Shown: positions 44,389-53,146 of the stretch, in pieces
How the letters are laid out: each line of letters opens with the position of its first letter
Position numbering within the stretch: position 1 is the stretch's first letter
Assembly: GCA_021299735.1 (NCBI GenBank)
Contig: JAJTEM010000007.1
Span: forward strand, 23,593 to 87,592
Origin: Burkholderiales bacterium
Lineage (GTDB): Bacteria > Pseudomonadota > Gammaproteobacteria > Burkholderiales > Burkholderiaceae_B
DNA: 64,000 bases
Direction: 5' to 3'
Made by a program: the position numbers and the translations under genes
Notes under the pieces: generated by a model
The model's database searches: none
What the model was told of the DNA's origin: nothing
What the model saw: only the letters and a program-made list of their open reading frames with translations

Positions 44389-45409
44389 AGCCGTTCTTCT
44401 TGGATGAAGTAATCAGTGGAAGTGCGTCTGCGTTGGGTGCAATCGTGCACATCGCTTCGTTAATCAGAATTGCCAGCTCATCAGCCGACAAATTCGTGCG
44501 GTTGCGCAGTGAATCCGCCATCATTTGCGTGTCCATACACACTGAGCCCTCGACTACACAGCGGTTCACGATCGCGTGGAACAGGTTTTGTTCCACGTTG
44601 CCGTAGTACTCTGCGGGGTGCTTGGTGGTGGGCTTCTCGAGATTAAGGTATTGCGCGCGGTCCAGGGTTTGGCCATTTGCTTTTACCTTGGCAACCCACT
44701 GATCAAAATCAGCTTCGCTAACGCCACGGTATTTGAAACGCATGTGCGAAAAACCGGCGCCGCTGTAGTTGGCTGAAAAACCTTCCCACTCGCCTGGCTC
44801 GTTGATCACTGCATTCAGGGTGGTTTCCATACCCGGCATGGAATAAATTTGACCTGCCAGTGCCGGGATGTAGAACGAATTCATCACTGTGCTGGAGGTA
44901 ATTTTAAAGCGCACTGGCACGTTGACTGGCGTTACCAGTTCATTGACCGTGGCAATACCCTGCTCCGGATAAATAAACAGCCACTTCCAGTCGAGCGATG
45001 TAACCTGAACCACCAAAGGCTTGTGGTCAGCGGGCAACGGCGTGCTTGCATCGATGCGGTCCAGCGGACGATAAGGGTCAAGTTTGTGCGTGCTGACCCA
45101 AGTGACCAAACCCAGCACGATGATAATCAGCAATGGGGCACCCCAAATAACCAGCTCTAGCTTGGTGGAGTGATCCCACTCGGGATCATACTCAGCCTGT
45201 GTGTTGGCCTTGCGGTACTTCCAGGCGAAAAAACAGGTGAGGAAAATAACCGGCACAATAATGATCAACATCAATACCGTGGAAAGCACGATCAAATCGG
45301 CTTGTTGCGATGCGATATCCCCCTTGGGATTCATCACAATGGTGTTACACCCTGCAAGCAGGAAAAGCGGCACCAGCAACAAAAGACTACGTTTCAGTGG
45401 CTTGAACAT
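44369..45409 (-). CDS. cyoA: Quinol oxidase subunit II (lipoprotein)
   Basis: Subunit II with a lipobox ([11 protein letters not shown]), two membrane helices and a periplasmic cupredoxin domain (about 120-275). In cytochrome c oxidases this domain binds CuA through two Cys; here the equivalent stretch reads [13 protein letters not shown], without Cys. The enzyme should therefore take electrons from quinol. A C-terminal COX-ARM-like tail follows. The ATG at 45409 (346 aa) puts the lipobox at a normal distance; an in-frame ATG at 45421 is possible. It is the first gene of a minus-strand run that reaches the VIT gene. Confidence 0.95.
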   Translation of the reverse strand: MFKPLKRSLLLLVPLFLLAGCNTIVMNPKGDIASQQADLIVLSTVLMLIIIVPVIFLTCFFAWKYRKANTQAEYDPEWDHSTKLELVIWGAPLLIIIVLGLVTWVSTHKLDPYRPLDRIDASTPLPADHKPLVVQVTSLDWKWLFIYPEQGIATVNELVTPVNVPVRFKITSSTVMNSFYIPALAGQIYSMPGMETTLNAVINEPGEWEGFSANYSGAGFSHMRFKYRGVSEADFDQWVAKVKANGQTLDRAQYLNLEKPTTKHPAEYYGNVEQNLFHAIVNRCVVEGSVCMDTQMMADSLRNRTNLSADELAILINEAMCTIAPNADALPLITSSKKNGYDSVSN

Positions 45410-45470
45410 AATACCCAGCATGGTTAGGAAATGATTTCATGCTAATTTACTGACATGGGGTGCAGTTGTG

Positions 45471-45491
45471 GATTGGACATATTGTCCAATC
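45471..45491. promoter_or_regulatory. Perfect 21-bp palindrome between cyoA and the MFS gene
   Basis: 9-bp arms GATTGGACA and TGTCCAATC around TAT. It lies 62 bp upstream of the cyoA start and 75 bp upstream of the divergent MFS start, so a dimeric regulator bound here could affect both. I cannot match it to a known regulator. Confidence 0.65.
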
Positions 45492-45566
45492 TGGCAATTT
45501 TCACTTCCAAGCCATTGAAAATAAAAATAATATTTTCACAAGCAAAAGATTCGAGGAGAACTTCAA

Positions 45567-46886
45567 ATGTCCGGCACAAGTACAATCCATGCGGAACAAG
45601 GCGTTACACCGGGCCACCATGGCAGCAACAGCAACGTAACACCCGGCGAAATTGCAATTGGGGTGGTAATCGGGCGCGCTTCTGAGTATTTCGACTTTTT
45701 CGTGTACGCAATTGCATCGGTGTTGGTATTTCCGGCGGTTTTTTTCCCGTTCGAGGACCCGCTTACTGGCACGCTGTACTCCTTCCTTATTTTCTCGTTT
45801 GCTTTTATTGCCCGCCCTGTGGGCACAGTGGCACTGATGATGGTGCAACAGAAATTCGGACGGGAAACCAAATTGACTGTGGCCCTATTCATGTTGGGTA
45901 TTTCTACGGCAGGCATTGCATTTTTACCAAGCTATGCCTCGCTGGGCGCTGCTGCCATTGTTTTGCTGGCAGTGCTTCGAATTGGCCAAGGCCTGGCTTT
46001 TGGTGGTTCATGGGATGGTTTGCCCTCGCTGCTGGCCTTGAACGCGCCTGAGAACAAGCGGGGCTGGTATGCCATGTTGGGCCAGTTGGGTGCGCCAATC
46101 GGCTTTATTGTGGCCGCTGGTTTGTTTGCTTACCTGCTTTCGGCTTTGTCCAGCGCCGACTTTCTGGATTGGGGCTGGCGTTACCCCTTCTACGTGGCTT
46201 TTGCAATTAACGTGGTAGCCCTTTTCGCGCGCCTGCGCTTGGTGGCCACCAGCGAGTACGCGCGCCTTCTGGAGGAGCGCGAACTACAGCCTGTGAAGGT
46301 AACTGAAATTGTGGGTTCGCAAGGCCATAATATTTTAGTGGGTGCTTTGGCTGCCTTGGCCAGCTATGCGCTGTTCCATGTGGTTACGGTGTTCCCGCTT
46401 TCGTGGATTGCACTGCATTCTGAGCGCTCTATTTCAGAATTTCTGCTTATTCAAATTGCTGGCGCGGTGTTGGCTGCGGGTGCTGTGGTGTTAAGCGGCG
46501 TTATTGCTGACAAATTAGGGCGCAGAAATACCTTGGGCTTCCTGGCTATTTTAATTGCCCTGTTCAGCTTCTTTGTGCCCCACATGATGGGCGGCGGTGA
46601 CGACGGGCAAACCGCCTTCATTCTGATCGGCTTCGTGTTGCTGGGTTTGTCATATGGTCAGGCAGCTGGTGCAGTAACCGCCAACTTCAAAGCCAAATAC
46701 CGCTACATGGGCGCTGCGCTTACATCGGATTTGGCTTGGCTGGTAGGCGCTGGTTTTGCACCATTGGTGGCTTTGGGGCTGGCAGCACACTTTGGCCTGG
46801 AATATGTAAGCCTGTATTTGCTTTCTGGCGCAGTGGGTTCGCTTGCAGCATTAAGCCTGAACCGTGCATTGGAGTTGAAAGACTAA
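45567..46886 (+). CDS. MFS transporter (metabolite:H+ symporter-like)
   Basis: A 439-aa major facilitator protein with about 12 helices. The first helix region GRASEYFDFFVYAIASVLVFPAVFF and the loop GLAFGGSWDGLP fit the MHS subfamily (citrate, ketoglutarate and proline/betaine carriers). A second-half signature ADKLGRRNTLG follows helix 8. The substrate cannot be read from the sequence. The ATG has GAGGAG upstream. The nitronate monooxygenase-like gene follows after 16 bp, probably in one transcript. Confidence 0.88.
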   Translation: MSGTSTIHAEQGVTPGHHGSNSNVTPGEIAIGVVIGRASEYFDFFVYAIASVLVFPAVFFPFEDPLTGTLYSFLIFSFAFIARPVGTVALMMVQQKFGRETKLTVALFMLGISTAGIAFLPSYASLGAAAIVLLAVLRIGQGLAFGGSWDGLPSLLALNAPENKRGWYAMLGQLGAPIGFIVAAGLFAYLLSALSSADFLDWGWRYPFYVAFAINVVALFARLRLVATSEYARLLEERELQPVKVTEIVGSQGHNILVGALAALASYALFHVVTVFPLSWIALHSERSISEFLLIQIAGAVLAAGAVVLSGVIADKLGRRNTLGFLAILIALFSFFVPHMMGGGDDGQTAFILIGFVLLGLSYGQAAGAVTANFKAKYRYMGAALTSDLAWLVGAGFAPLVALGLAAHFGLEYVSLYLLSGAVGSLAALSLNRALELKD

Positions 46887-46902
46887 GGTAAACAGGCCCG
46901 TC

Positions 46903-47979
46903 ATGTTGTTCAACACACAATACCCGCTGGTGCAGGCGCCCATGGCGGGTGTTCAAACCAGTGCACTGTGTATTGCAGTCAGCAAGGCCGGTGGCTTGGG
47001 TTCCCTGCCCTGCGCCATGCTTTCAGCCAGCCAACTTCGCACTGAATTACTGGCCATTCAAGAAAGCCTCTCTCAAAAAGGGATTACTAGAAATGGTACC
47101 GAGAGGCCTTACAACGTCAATTTTTTTGCTCACACTCCACCAGAAATAGACGAAGCGCGTAACCAGAAATGGAAAAACGCGCTGGCACCCTATTACTGTG
47201 AATTGGGTTTAAATATTGATGAATTTCCGAGCGGCCAGGGCAGAACGCCTTTTAATGATGAATTGGCTGAATTACTGGAAGAATTCAAACCACCATTCGT
47301 GAGTTTTCATTTTGGTTTGCCCAAGCCTGCACTTCTGAAACGCGTGAAGGCGATGGGTGCACAAATTATTTCCTCAGCCACTACAGTTGAAGAGGCCTTG
47401 TGGCTTCAAGCCCATGGTTGCGATTTCATCATTGCCCAGGGGCTTGAGGCTGGCGGGCACCGCGGGCACTTCTTGAACCACGATTTAAACCTGCAAATGG
47501 GTACATTCGCCCTGCTTCCGCAGATTGTAAAGGCGGTCAGCTTGCCTGTAATAGCAGCAGGAGGCATTGCCAACGCCAAAGGTGTAGCCGCTGCCATGGC
47601 ATTGGGGGCAAGCGCTGTGCAAGTAGGCACAGCCTACCTGTTGGCGCCAGAATGCAGCACCAGTGAGATTCATCGAGAAGCATTACAGAGTGAGGCGGCA
47701 CGCCACACTGCACTAACCAACCTGTTCAGCGGCAGGCCGGCACGCGGTATTGTGAACCGGGTCATGCGTGAATTGGGGGCTTTGTCTGACTTTCCACCGG
47801 AATTCCCGCTGGCTACACCTGGCATTGCCCCGCTTCGAGCCAAGGCTGAAAGCTTGGGCTTGGGCGACTTCTCGCCGCTGTGGGCTGGGCAAAATGCCAG
47901 TGAATGCAACAATGCGCCAGCTGCGCAAATTACCCGCGAGCTTGCACAAGGCTTCCAGGCACTTGGGGCCCACGCCTAA
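46903..47979 (+). CDS. NAD(P)H-dependent flavin oxidoreductase (nitronate monooxygenase family)
   Basis: A 358-aa FMN-binding TIM-barrel enzyme. The start YPLVQAPMAGVQTSALCIAVSKAGGLGSL, the central GCDFIIAQGLEAGGHRG (catalytic His equivalent) and LPVIAAGGIANAKGVAAAMALGASAVQVGTAYL (phosphate binding) are family hallmarks. Members oxidise nitronates such as propionate-3-nitronate; others reduce enoyl substrates. The exact substrate is not known here. Confidence 0.88.
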   Translation: MLFNTQYPLVQAPMAGVQTSALCIAVSKAGGLGSLPCAMLSASQLRTELLAIQESLSQKGITRNGTERPYNVNFFAHTPPEIDEARNQKWKNALAPYYCELGLNIDEFPSGQGRTPFNDELAELLEEFKPPFVSFHFGLPKPALLKRVKAMGAQIISSATTVEEALWLQAHGCDFIIAQGLEAGGHRGHFLNHDLNLQMGTFALLPQIVKAVSLPVIAAGGIANAKGVAAAMALGASAVQVGTAYLLAPECSTSEIHREALQSEAARHTALTNLFSGRPARGIVNRVMRELGALSDFPPEFPLATPGIAPLRAKAESLGLGDFSPLWAGQNASECNNAPAAQITRELAQGFQALGAHA

Positions 47980-48045
47980 GTACCGCATCCAAAAGGAATT
48001 GTTGGAAGTATAAATGGCATATACATCCAACAATATCCGCAAGAC

Positions 48046-48732
48046 ATGCATCACCCTGTTCAATCTTCAAGGCGCAAGCGTGCCCTGTTTGCATTGTTCG
48101 CTGCAATTATGCTGGCGGCGCTGTTTGCCTATGCCTACAAGTTCAACGCTTTCAAATTCACCTCCTCTAAATCCCATGAAACGCCAGCCAGTACGGTAAG
48201 CCCTGTTGATTCCGGGTTTGCACGCAGCATGCTGCAGCACCACGCCCAGGCCATTCAAATGGCAATGATGATGATGCGCGGCGCTGCATCGCCGGAAATT
48301 CAAGCCCTGGCGCAAAGCATCGTGATGAAACAAACCCGCGAAATGGGCGTGATGGAAGGTTGGCTAAGCGCATGGAATGAACCGATGATGTTGGCTGGAC
48401 CGCCCATGGCCTGGGTAGAAAATGCCAAGAATGTGCGCCACCTGGATGATCAGCTTTACCAAACCCAATGCAAAGCCAGTGGCGGTGTAATGGCCGGTGT
48501 GGCCAGCCCGCAACAACTGGAACAACTTAAAAATGCAAGCGGTGTGGAAAAGGAAATTCTTTTTCTTGAACTGATGGAAACACACCACCGTGCGGCAATT
48601 CCCATGGCCTGGTTTGCAAACCGCAATGGTGAGTCAAGCCTTGTGAAAGCACTTGCCAGCGGCATGGTTCGCGAGCAAGGCATGGAAATAGGCTGGATCC
48701 AATTGAAATTACAACAACTCAAAAAATCCTGA
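48046..48732 (+). CDS. DUF305 domain protein, membrane-anchored
   Basis: A 228-aa protein with one N-terminal membrane helix (about 12-29) and a DUF305 domain outside the membrane (about 55-220). The domain has the Met/His-rich motif MLQHHAQAIQMAMMMM and a second pair ETHHRAAIPMAWF. DUF305 is a ferritin-like helical fold, often found near copper-handling genes; metal binding is plausible from the His and Met residues, but the function is unknown. The LVIVD gene follows after 19 bp. Confidence 0.88.
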   Translation: MHHPVQSSRRKRALFALFAAIMLAALFAYAYKFNAFKFTSSKSHETPASTVSPVDSGFARSMLQHHAQAIQMAMMMMRGAASPEIQALAQSIVMKQTREMGVMEGWLSAWNEPMMLAGPPMAWVENAKNVRHLDDQLYQTQCKASGGVMAGVASPQQLEQLKNASGVEKEILFLELMETHHRAAIPMAWFANRNGESSLVKALASGMVREQGMEIGWIQLKLQQLKKS

Positions 48733-48751
48733 ACCGGAGACATTCTCGATC

Positions 48752-50224
48752 ATGCTGAAACAACCCACACCATTGGTATTTACTGCCTTGTTGATCCCCA
48801 CGTTGCTTGCGGGTTGCTTGGGCGGCGGATCTGACAGCAGCACTGCGGCCTCAGCATCACGAACAACCCCAAGCCAAGTGGTAGATGGCCTGAATGTAAC
48901 CGCCACGCCGCAAGGCCGCTGCGGTCCCGGTTCCAGACAGGAAACCGGCATGCAAGGCCGGGTTTCACAAGCTGATCATGATGCTGGCCTGGCTGCGGCC
49001 GGCTTTACTTGCAACACACAATTGGTGGGCTCGTTTGCGCCTGAACGCGTGATTGGAACCGTGGGCGGCTTCAAGGTGGAACGCTATCGTGACAAAGCGG
49101 GCCGTGATTGCGCATTTGCCGACAGCACCTTGCTATTCCCCACCAATATTCTGGACATGGAATTGGGCGTGAATGTGTTCGACATGAGCGACCCCACCAA
49201 ACCCGTTCGTACTGCACGCCTTGTTACACCTGCCATGTTGTCGCCGCATGAATCGCTGGTATTGAGCCAGGAAGGCGGTGTGTTGGCAGCTGTGCTGGGC
49301 AACCCGGCATTCGGTCCGGGTATTGTCGATATTTACGATGTGTCTGAAGACTGCCGCAACCCCGTGTTGAAATCTTCTACACCCTTAGGCTTATTTGGCC
49401 ATGAAAGTGGCATTTCTCCAGACGGTAAAACATTTTTCTCGGGCTCACCTTCTACCTCTACCTTGGTGGCTCTTGATATTTCCAACCCCAGCTTGCCAAA
49501 GCCGCTGTGGGCCGGGCAATACGCTTCCCATGGCTTGTCGATCAGCCCGGATGGCAACCGTGCTTATGTGGCCAGTATTGGCAACCCTGCAGGCATGTTG
49601 ATTCTGGATATTTCTGAAATTCAAGCGCGCAAACAAAACCCGCAAGTGCGCGAAATTTCCCGCATTAGCTGGGACACAGTGACCATTCCACAAAATGCAA
49701 TTCCCTTTACACGCAATGGTAAAAAATACGTGATGGAAGTGGATGAATATTCTGGCGGCGGCGGTGGCCCAATTCCTGTGGGTATACATGGCCCCAATGT
49801 GGGTGCTGCACGCATTATTGATATTTCCGATGAAACCAAACCCAAGGTTATTTCAAACCTTCGGCTGGCCGTTCACAACATAGCCAACCGTGAAGAAATT
49901 GCCAGTGACCCCGGCGCACAAAACCCCACTGGTGGTTACGCAGGGCACTACTGCAATATGCCCACACGCATCGACCCCACCATTGTGGCGTGCAGCATGA
50001 TTTTGTCGGGCCTGCGAATTTTTGATATTCGCGACCCTGCCAACCCGATAGAAGTGGCCTATTTCAATGCGCCGGTAAAACCACGTTCGCTAACCGTGCC
50101 TGCACCGGCCAGCAACTGGGCCATGTCCAGCCCTGCATTTGTGCCTGAACGCAAAGAAATTTGGTACACCGATGGCTACCAAGGCTTCTACGTTGTGAAA
50201 GTAACCAATAATGCCTGGAAGTAA
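48752..50224 (+). CDS. LVIVD-repeat beta-propeller lipoprotein
   Basis: A 490-aa lipoprotein with signal LLIPTLLAGC and Gly/Ser-rich spacer. The body has repeated blades of LVIVD type: VNVFDMSDPTKPV, LVALDISNPSLPKP, ARIIDISDETKPK and LRIFDIRDPANPIEV. These form a beta-propeller at the cell surface or in the periplasm. The enzymatic role is unknown. It sits behind the DUF305 gene, and the enoyl-CoA hydratase gene follows after 18 bp. Confidence 0.87.
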   Translation: MLKQPTPLVFTALLIPTLLAGCLGGGSDSSTAASASRTTPSQVVDGLNVTATPQGRCGPGSRQETGMQGRVSQADHDAGLAAAGFTCNTQLVGSFAPERVIGTVGGFKVERYRDKAGRDCAFADSTLLFPTNILDMELGVNVFDMSDPTKPVRTARLVTPAMLSPHESLVLSQEGGVLAAVLGNPAFGPGIVDIYDVSEDCRNPVLKSSTPLGLFGHESGISPDGKTFFSGSPSTSTLVALDISNPSLPKPLWAGQYASHGLSISPDGNRAYVASIGNPAGMLILDISEIQARKQNPQVREISRISWDTVTIPQNAIPFTRNGKKYVMEVDEYSGGGGGPIPVGIHGPNVGAARIIDISDETKPKVISNLRLAVHNIANREEIASDPGAQNPTGGYAGHYCNMPTRIDPTIVACSMILSGLRIFDIRDPANPIEVAYFNAPVKPRSLTVPAPASNWAMSSPAFVPERKEIWYTDGYQGFYVVKVTNNAWK

Positions 50225-50242
50225 AAAATACACAACGAGACA

Positions 50243-51019
50243 ATGATGAACTTTCAATATTTGACGCTGAATGTGGCCGAGCGCGTGGCCACAGTAACAA
50301 TCAACCGCCCAGACAAAGGCAATGCACTGGCACCCGATGTGCTGGAAGAAGTAACGCACATGTTCAATTCGCTGGGTGCGCGGCAAGACGTGAACGTGAT
50401 TGTATTCACGGGCGGCGAGCGTTACTTTTCTGCGGGCTTTGATTTGAACGAAATTCGCAAACTGGAAAAAGTAAGCAACGAGGCCTACACCGCCCTGTTT
50501 CACCGTGCATACCGGGCAATCCTTTTCTGTGAGCAGCCCGTAATTTGTGCTGTGGGTGGTGCTGCAATTGCAGGCGGTTTTGATTTAACCATGATGTGCG
50601 ATATTCGATATGCCTCCACCCGCGCGAAATTTGGTCAGCGGGAAATTGTGTTGTCGCTTACCCCGATCATGGACCCGCTGTGGCGCATCATCGGCATGGG
50701 CCGCGCCAAGGAGGTGGCGCTGACCGGCCGCATTTATGATGCCGAAGAGGCAGAACGCATGGGCTATGTGAGCAAAGTGTTTCCTGAAGGTGAACTTCTG
50801 AGTTCAGTCGCTCAAATCGCGCGCGACATGGCGCAATACGATCGCGCTTGTTTGGCGGAAACCAAGCGGCTTTCAAACGTAGTACTGAATCAGGATTTGG
50901 ACATGTCCATGCGAACGCAGGAATGGCTGTTCCGAAGCTATATTGGTTCTGAAGACAACCACCAGCGCATTGACGCGCTGCAAGCACAATTGGCTGCTGC
51001 GCGAAAAGCGAAGTCTTAA
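50243..51019 (+). CDS. Enoyl-CoA hydratase/isomerase family protein
   Basis: A 258-aa crotonase-fold protein. The oxyanion-hole segments FSAGFDLNEIRKL (about 69-81) and CAVGGAAIAGGFDLTMMCDI (about 101-120) are present. At the usual catalytic Glu positions I read Arg/Tyr-rich stretches (FGQREIVLSLTPIMDP), so whether it hydrates enoyl-CoA or acts on another CoA ester is open. Its stop codon overlaps that of the convergent HD-GYP gene. Confidence 0.85.
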   Translation: MMNFQYLTLNVAERVATVTINRPDKGNALAPDVLEEVTHMFNSLGARQDVNVIVFTGGERYFSAGFDLNEIRKLEKVSNEAYTALFHRAYRAILFCEQPVICAVGGAAIAGGFDLTMMCDIRYASTRAKFGQREIVLSLTPIMDPLWRIIGMGRAKEVALTGRIYDAEEAERMGYVSKVFPEGELLSSVAQIARDMAQYDRACLAETKRLSNVVLNQDLDMSMRTQEWLFRSYIGSEDNHQRIDALQAQLAAARKAKS

Positions 51020-52332
51020 ACCTTCATGGGCTGAGGTTTCTTTTGGCAATAAACCTTGAGCCCTTGTACATGGTCAATTGGCAAACCGCGGACAAACTGA
51101 ATTAGTTTGGTGGAAACCTGTGCGCCTTTGGCGGACAAAAGAATCCCGTCATGGTTGTACAGGTCCCTACTTAAAATCATGCCAGGTACAAGCTTCAATC
51201 CACTTACAATTTCCTCATCCTGCTTGGGGCTGCTTTCCATTTTCTCCAGGGCTTTGGGCAATACTGCCACCACGGCTGGGTCATATCGCTTGCCTGCGGC
51301 TTGATTGATGTATTCAAAACATTGCTCCAAGCCAAGTTTTTGTTCGGTTAACCAACCCAGTTGAAGTTCATCCCAGTCCTCAGCCACTGCAAGCACTTTG
51401 GCGCCACGTAAAATTTCCTGCCCGGTGAGTCCATCGGGATAACCCAAACCATCTACCCGCTCGTGATGCTGACGAATAATCGACGCAACATTCGACAACT
51501 CTGGAAGCGCTAACAAAGCCGCCTGTCCCTTGATGGGATGTTTCATCAACGCCATGCGGGTGGTCGCGCTCAACGAGGCAAGACTGGTGTTCAAATCCCG
51601 TTCTGCCAAATCGAGCTTACCTATGTCATGCAACAGACCGGCGATGTGAATATCCCGAATTTCAACTTCGCTCAAAGCCATTTGAATTGCAATGAAACGA
51701 GCGAGCTCTGCAACACGGTAATGGTGCCCAGCCATTTGGGGTGAACTGAGCTCTAACATGTTCGAAAATACTTTGATTGCATTTAGAAACTGTTGGTTAA
51801 GCTCTGAAAATGCCTGCTCCAGAAAAAGATTGGTTTGACGTAGCTCTTGGGTGCGCGATTCGACACGTTGATCCAGCTCATTGTTCAATCGGCTCAGTTC
51901 TTTCACCTTGGAAGCCAGCTGGGCAGCCAGCTGTTCGCGCTCGTTCTTCAATGAAACAAGACGAATGTGCTGCTGCAACTTCAGTTTTAATTCGTCATCA
52001 TTCCAGGGTTTGGTCATGTACAAATCAATGTGGCCTTGATTGATCGCGGCGATGGTGGAATTGATGTCGGCATACCCGGTGAGTAAAATTCGCCCGCATC
52101 TTGGATTGGATCGACTCAATGCAGCAAAAACCTCTGAACCGGTCAGGCCTGGCATTCGCATGTCACAAATAACCACGGTGGGGTTCAGCGTTTTTGCAAT
52201 CTCCAATCCCTCAACGGGATCTGTAGTGCATTCAACTCGATAAGGCTCGCTGCGCAAGGCTCTCCTGATCGCGCTGACCACGTTGGCTTCATCGTCAATG
52301 ACAAGCACTGAACTTTCTGCAGAATGTTCCAT
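51016..52332 (-). CDS. Response regulator with HD-GYP phosphodiesterase domain
   Basis: A 438-aa protein. The receiver domain (about 8-125) has LVIDDEANVV and phospho-acceptor Asp in VVICDMRMPG. A coiled linker follows (about 125-180, LASKVKELSRLNNELDQRVESRTQELR). The HD-GYP domain (about 185-370) has the HD pair in AGLLHDIGKLDLAE and the signature HHERVDGLGYPDGLTG. It should break down cyclic di-GMP when phosphorylated. A small extra C-terminal domain (about 375-438) has GMILSRDLYNHDGILLSAKG. It is the last gene of a four-gene signalling operon. Confidence 0.94.
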   Translation of the reverse strand: MEHSAESSVLVIDDEANVVSAIRRALRSEPYRVECTTDPVEGLEIAKTLNPTVVICDMRMPGLTGSEVFAALSRSNPRCGRILLTGYADINSTIAAINQGHIDLYMTKPWNDDELKLKLQQHIRLVSLKNEREQLAAQLASKVKELSRLNNELDQRVESRTQELRQTNLFLEQAFSELNQQFLNAIKVFSNMLELSSPQMAGHHYRVAELARFIAIQMALSEVEIRDIHIAGLLHDIGKLDLAERDLNTSLASLSATTRMALMKHPIKGQAALLALPELSNVASIIRQHHERVDGLGYPDGLTGQEILRGAKVLAVAEDWDELQLGWLTEQKLGLEQCFEYINQAAGKRYDPAVVAVLPKALEKMESSPKQDEEIVSGLKLVPGMILSRDLYNHDGILLSAKGAQVSTKLIQFVRGLPIDHVQGLKVYCQKKPQPMKV

Positions 52333-52336
52333 GGCG

Positions 52337-53146
52337 CTATTCCCCTAGCAATTGAACAAGCTGGCCCAAACCCAGGTCTACTTTTGTACTCAACTGCGTA
52401 AAGTCGTTCTGCACCCAGCCTTGCATACCCAGATTTTTGAATTGCTGGTACAAGCCCACTTCAGAAGTCTGTTCCGGGACAGAAAAGTGAACAGAAAATT
52501 GCAGCAACTGCTGAAAAGTGGAATGCAAATCGTTTGGCGATTGATATTGCAATGAAATTGCATCACAAATGTCCGCAGGAAAATTCCATTGGGCCAACAC
52601 ATTGGCGCCGATGTCTGCGTGCGTGGTTTGAAAACATTCCATTTCAAACTGCAACAAGTCAGCGTACGGTGGGAGCTGACTCAATATTTTCGCGTAGTCA
52701 TTGGACTGATACTGCAGCAACACCAAGCAACCCAGGTTGTGAAAAAGACCTGCAATAAAGGCGTCTGAATCCGTAAAACCCACCTGCTTGGCCACAGCTT
52801 GAGAAGTGACTGCAACACGGAGCGAATGCTTCCAGAATTTATCGAGATCAACATGATGCCAAGGTTGGGTTGAAATCAGGCTTTGCAGGATATGCGCATG
52901 AATCAGTTCACGAGCACGCCTCATGCCCAACACCAACAAGGCCTCCTCCACGGAGGAAATTTGGCCATTAACACCGAAGAACGGTGAATTGGCCATGTGG
53001 AGTAACCTTGCACCAATACCAGGATCCAGTCGAAGAAGTTCAGCCAGGTCTTTTAAACTCAAATCTTCGGATTGAATTTTAGCCAAAAGCCTTGGGGCAT
53101 GAACAACGAACGCGGGTAAGCTTAATACACCGCAAAGATGACTCAT
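52337..53146 (-). CDS. HDOD-domain signalling protein
   Basis: A 269-aa protein made up almost wholly of an HDOD domain (about 5-205). This is a catalytically dead relative of HD phosphohydrolases used in signalling. Segments: LRLDPGIGARLLHMANSPFFG, SVEEALLVLGMRRARELIHA and FIAGLFHNLGCLVLLQY. The last has HN instead of the HD pair, consistent with no activity. The ATG at 53146 has GAGGAGG upstream and overlaps the stop of the receiver-PAS gene (ATGA). It lies between two response regulators and probably relays the signal by contact. Confidence 0.9.
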   Translation of the reverse strand: MSHLCGVLSLPAFVVHAPRLLAKIQSEDLSLKDLAELLRLDPGIGARLLHMANSPFFGVNGQISSVEEALLVLGMRRARELIHAHILQSLISTQPWHHVDLDKFWKHSLRVAVTSQAVAKQVGFTDSDAFIAGLFHNLGCLVLLQYQSNDYAKILSQLPPYADLLQFEMECFQTTHADIGANVLAQWNFPADICDAISLQYQSPNDLHSTFQQLLQFSVHFSVPEQTSEVGLYQQFKNLGMQGWVQNDFTQLSTKVDLGLGQLVQLLGE

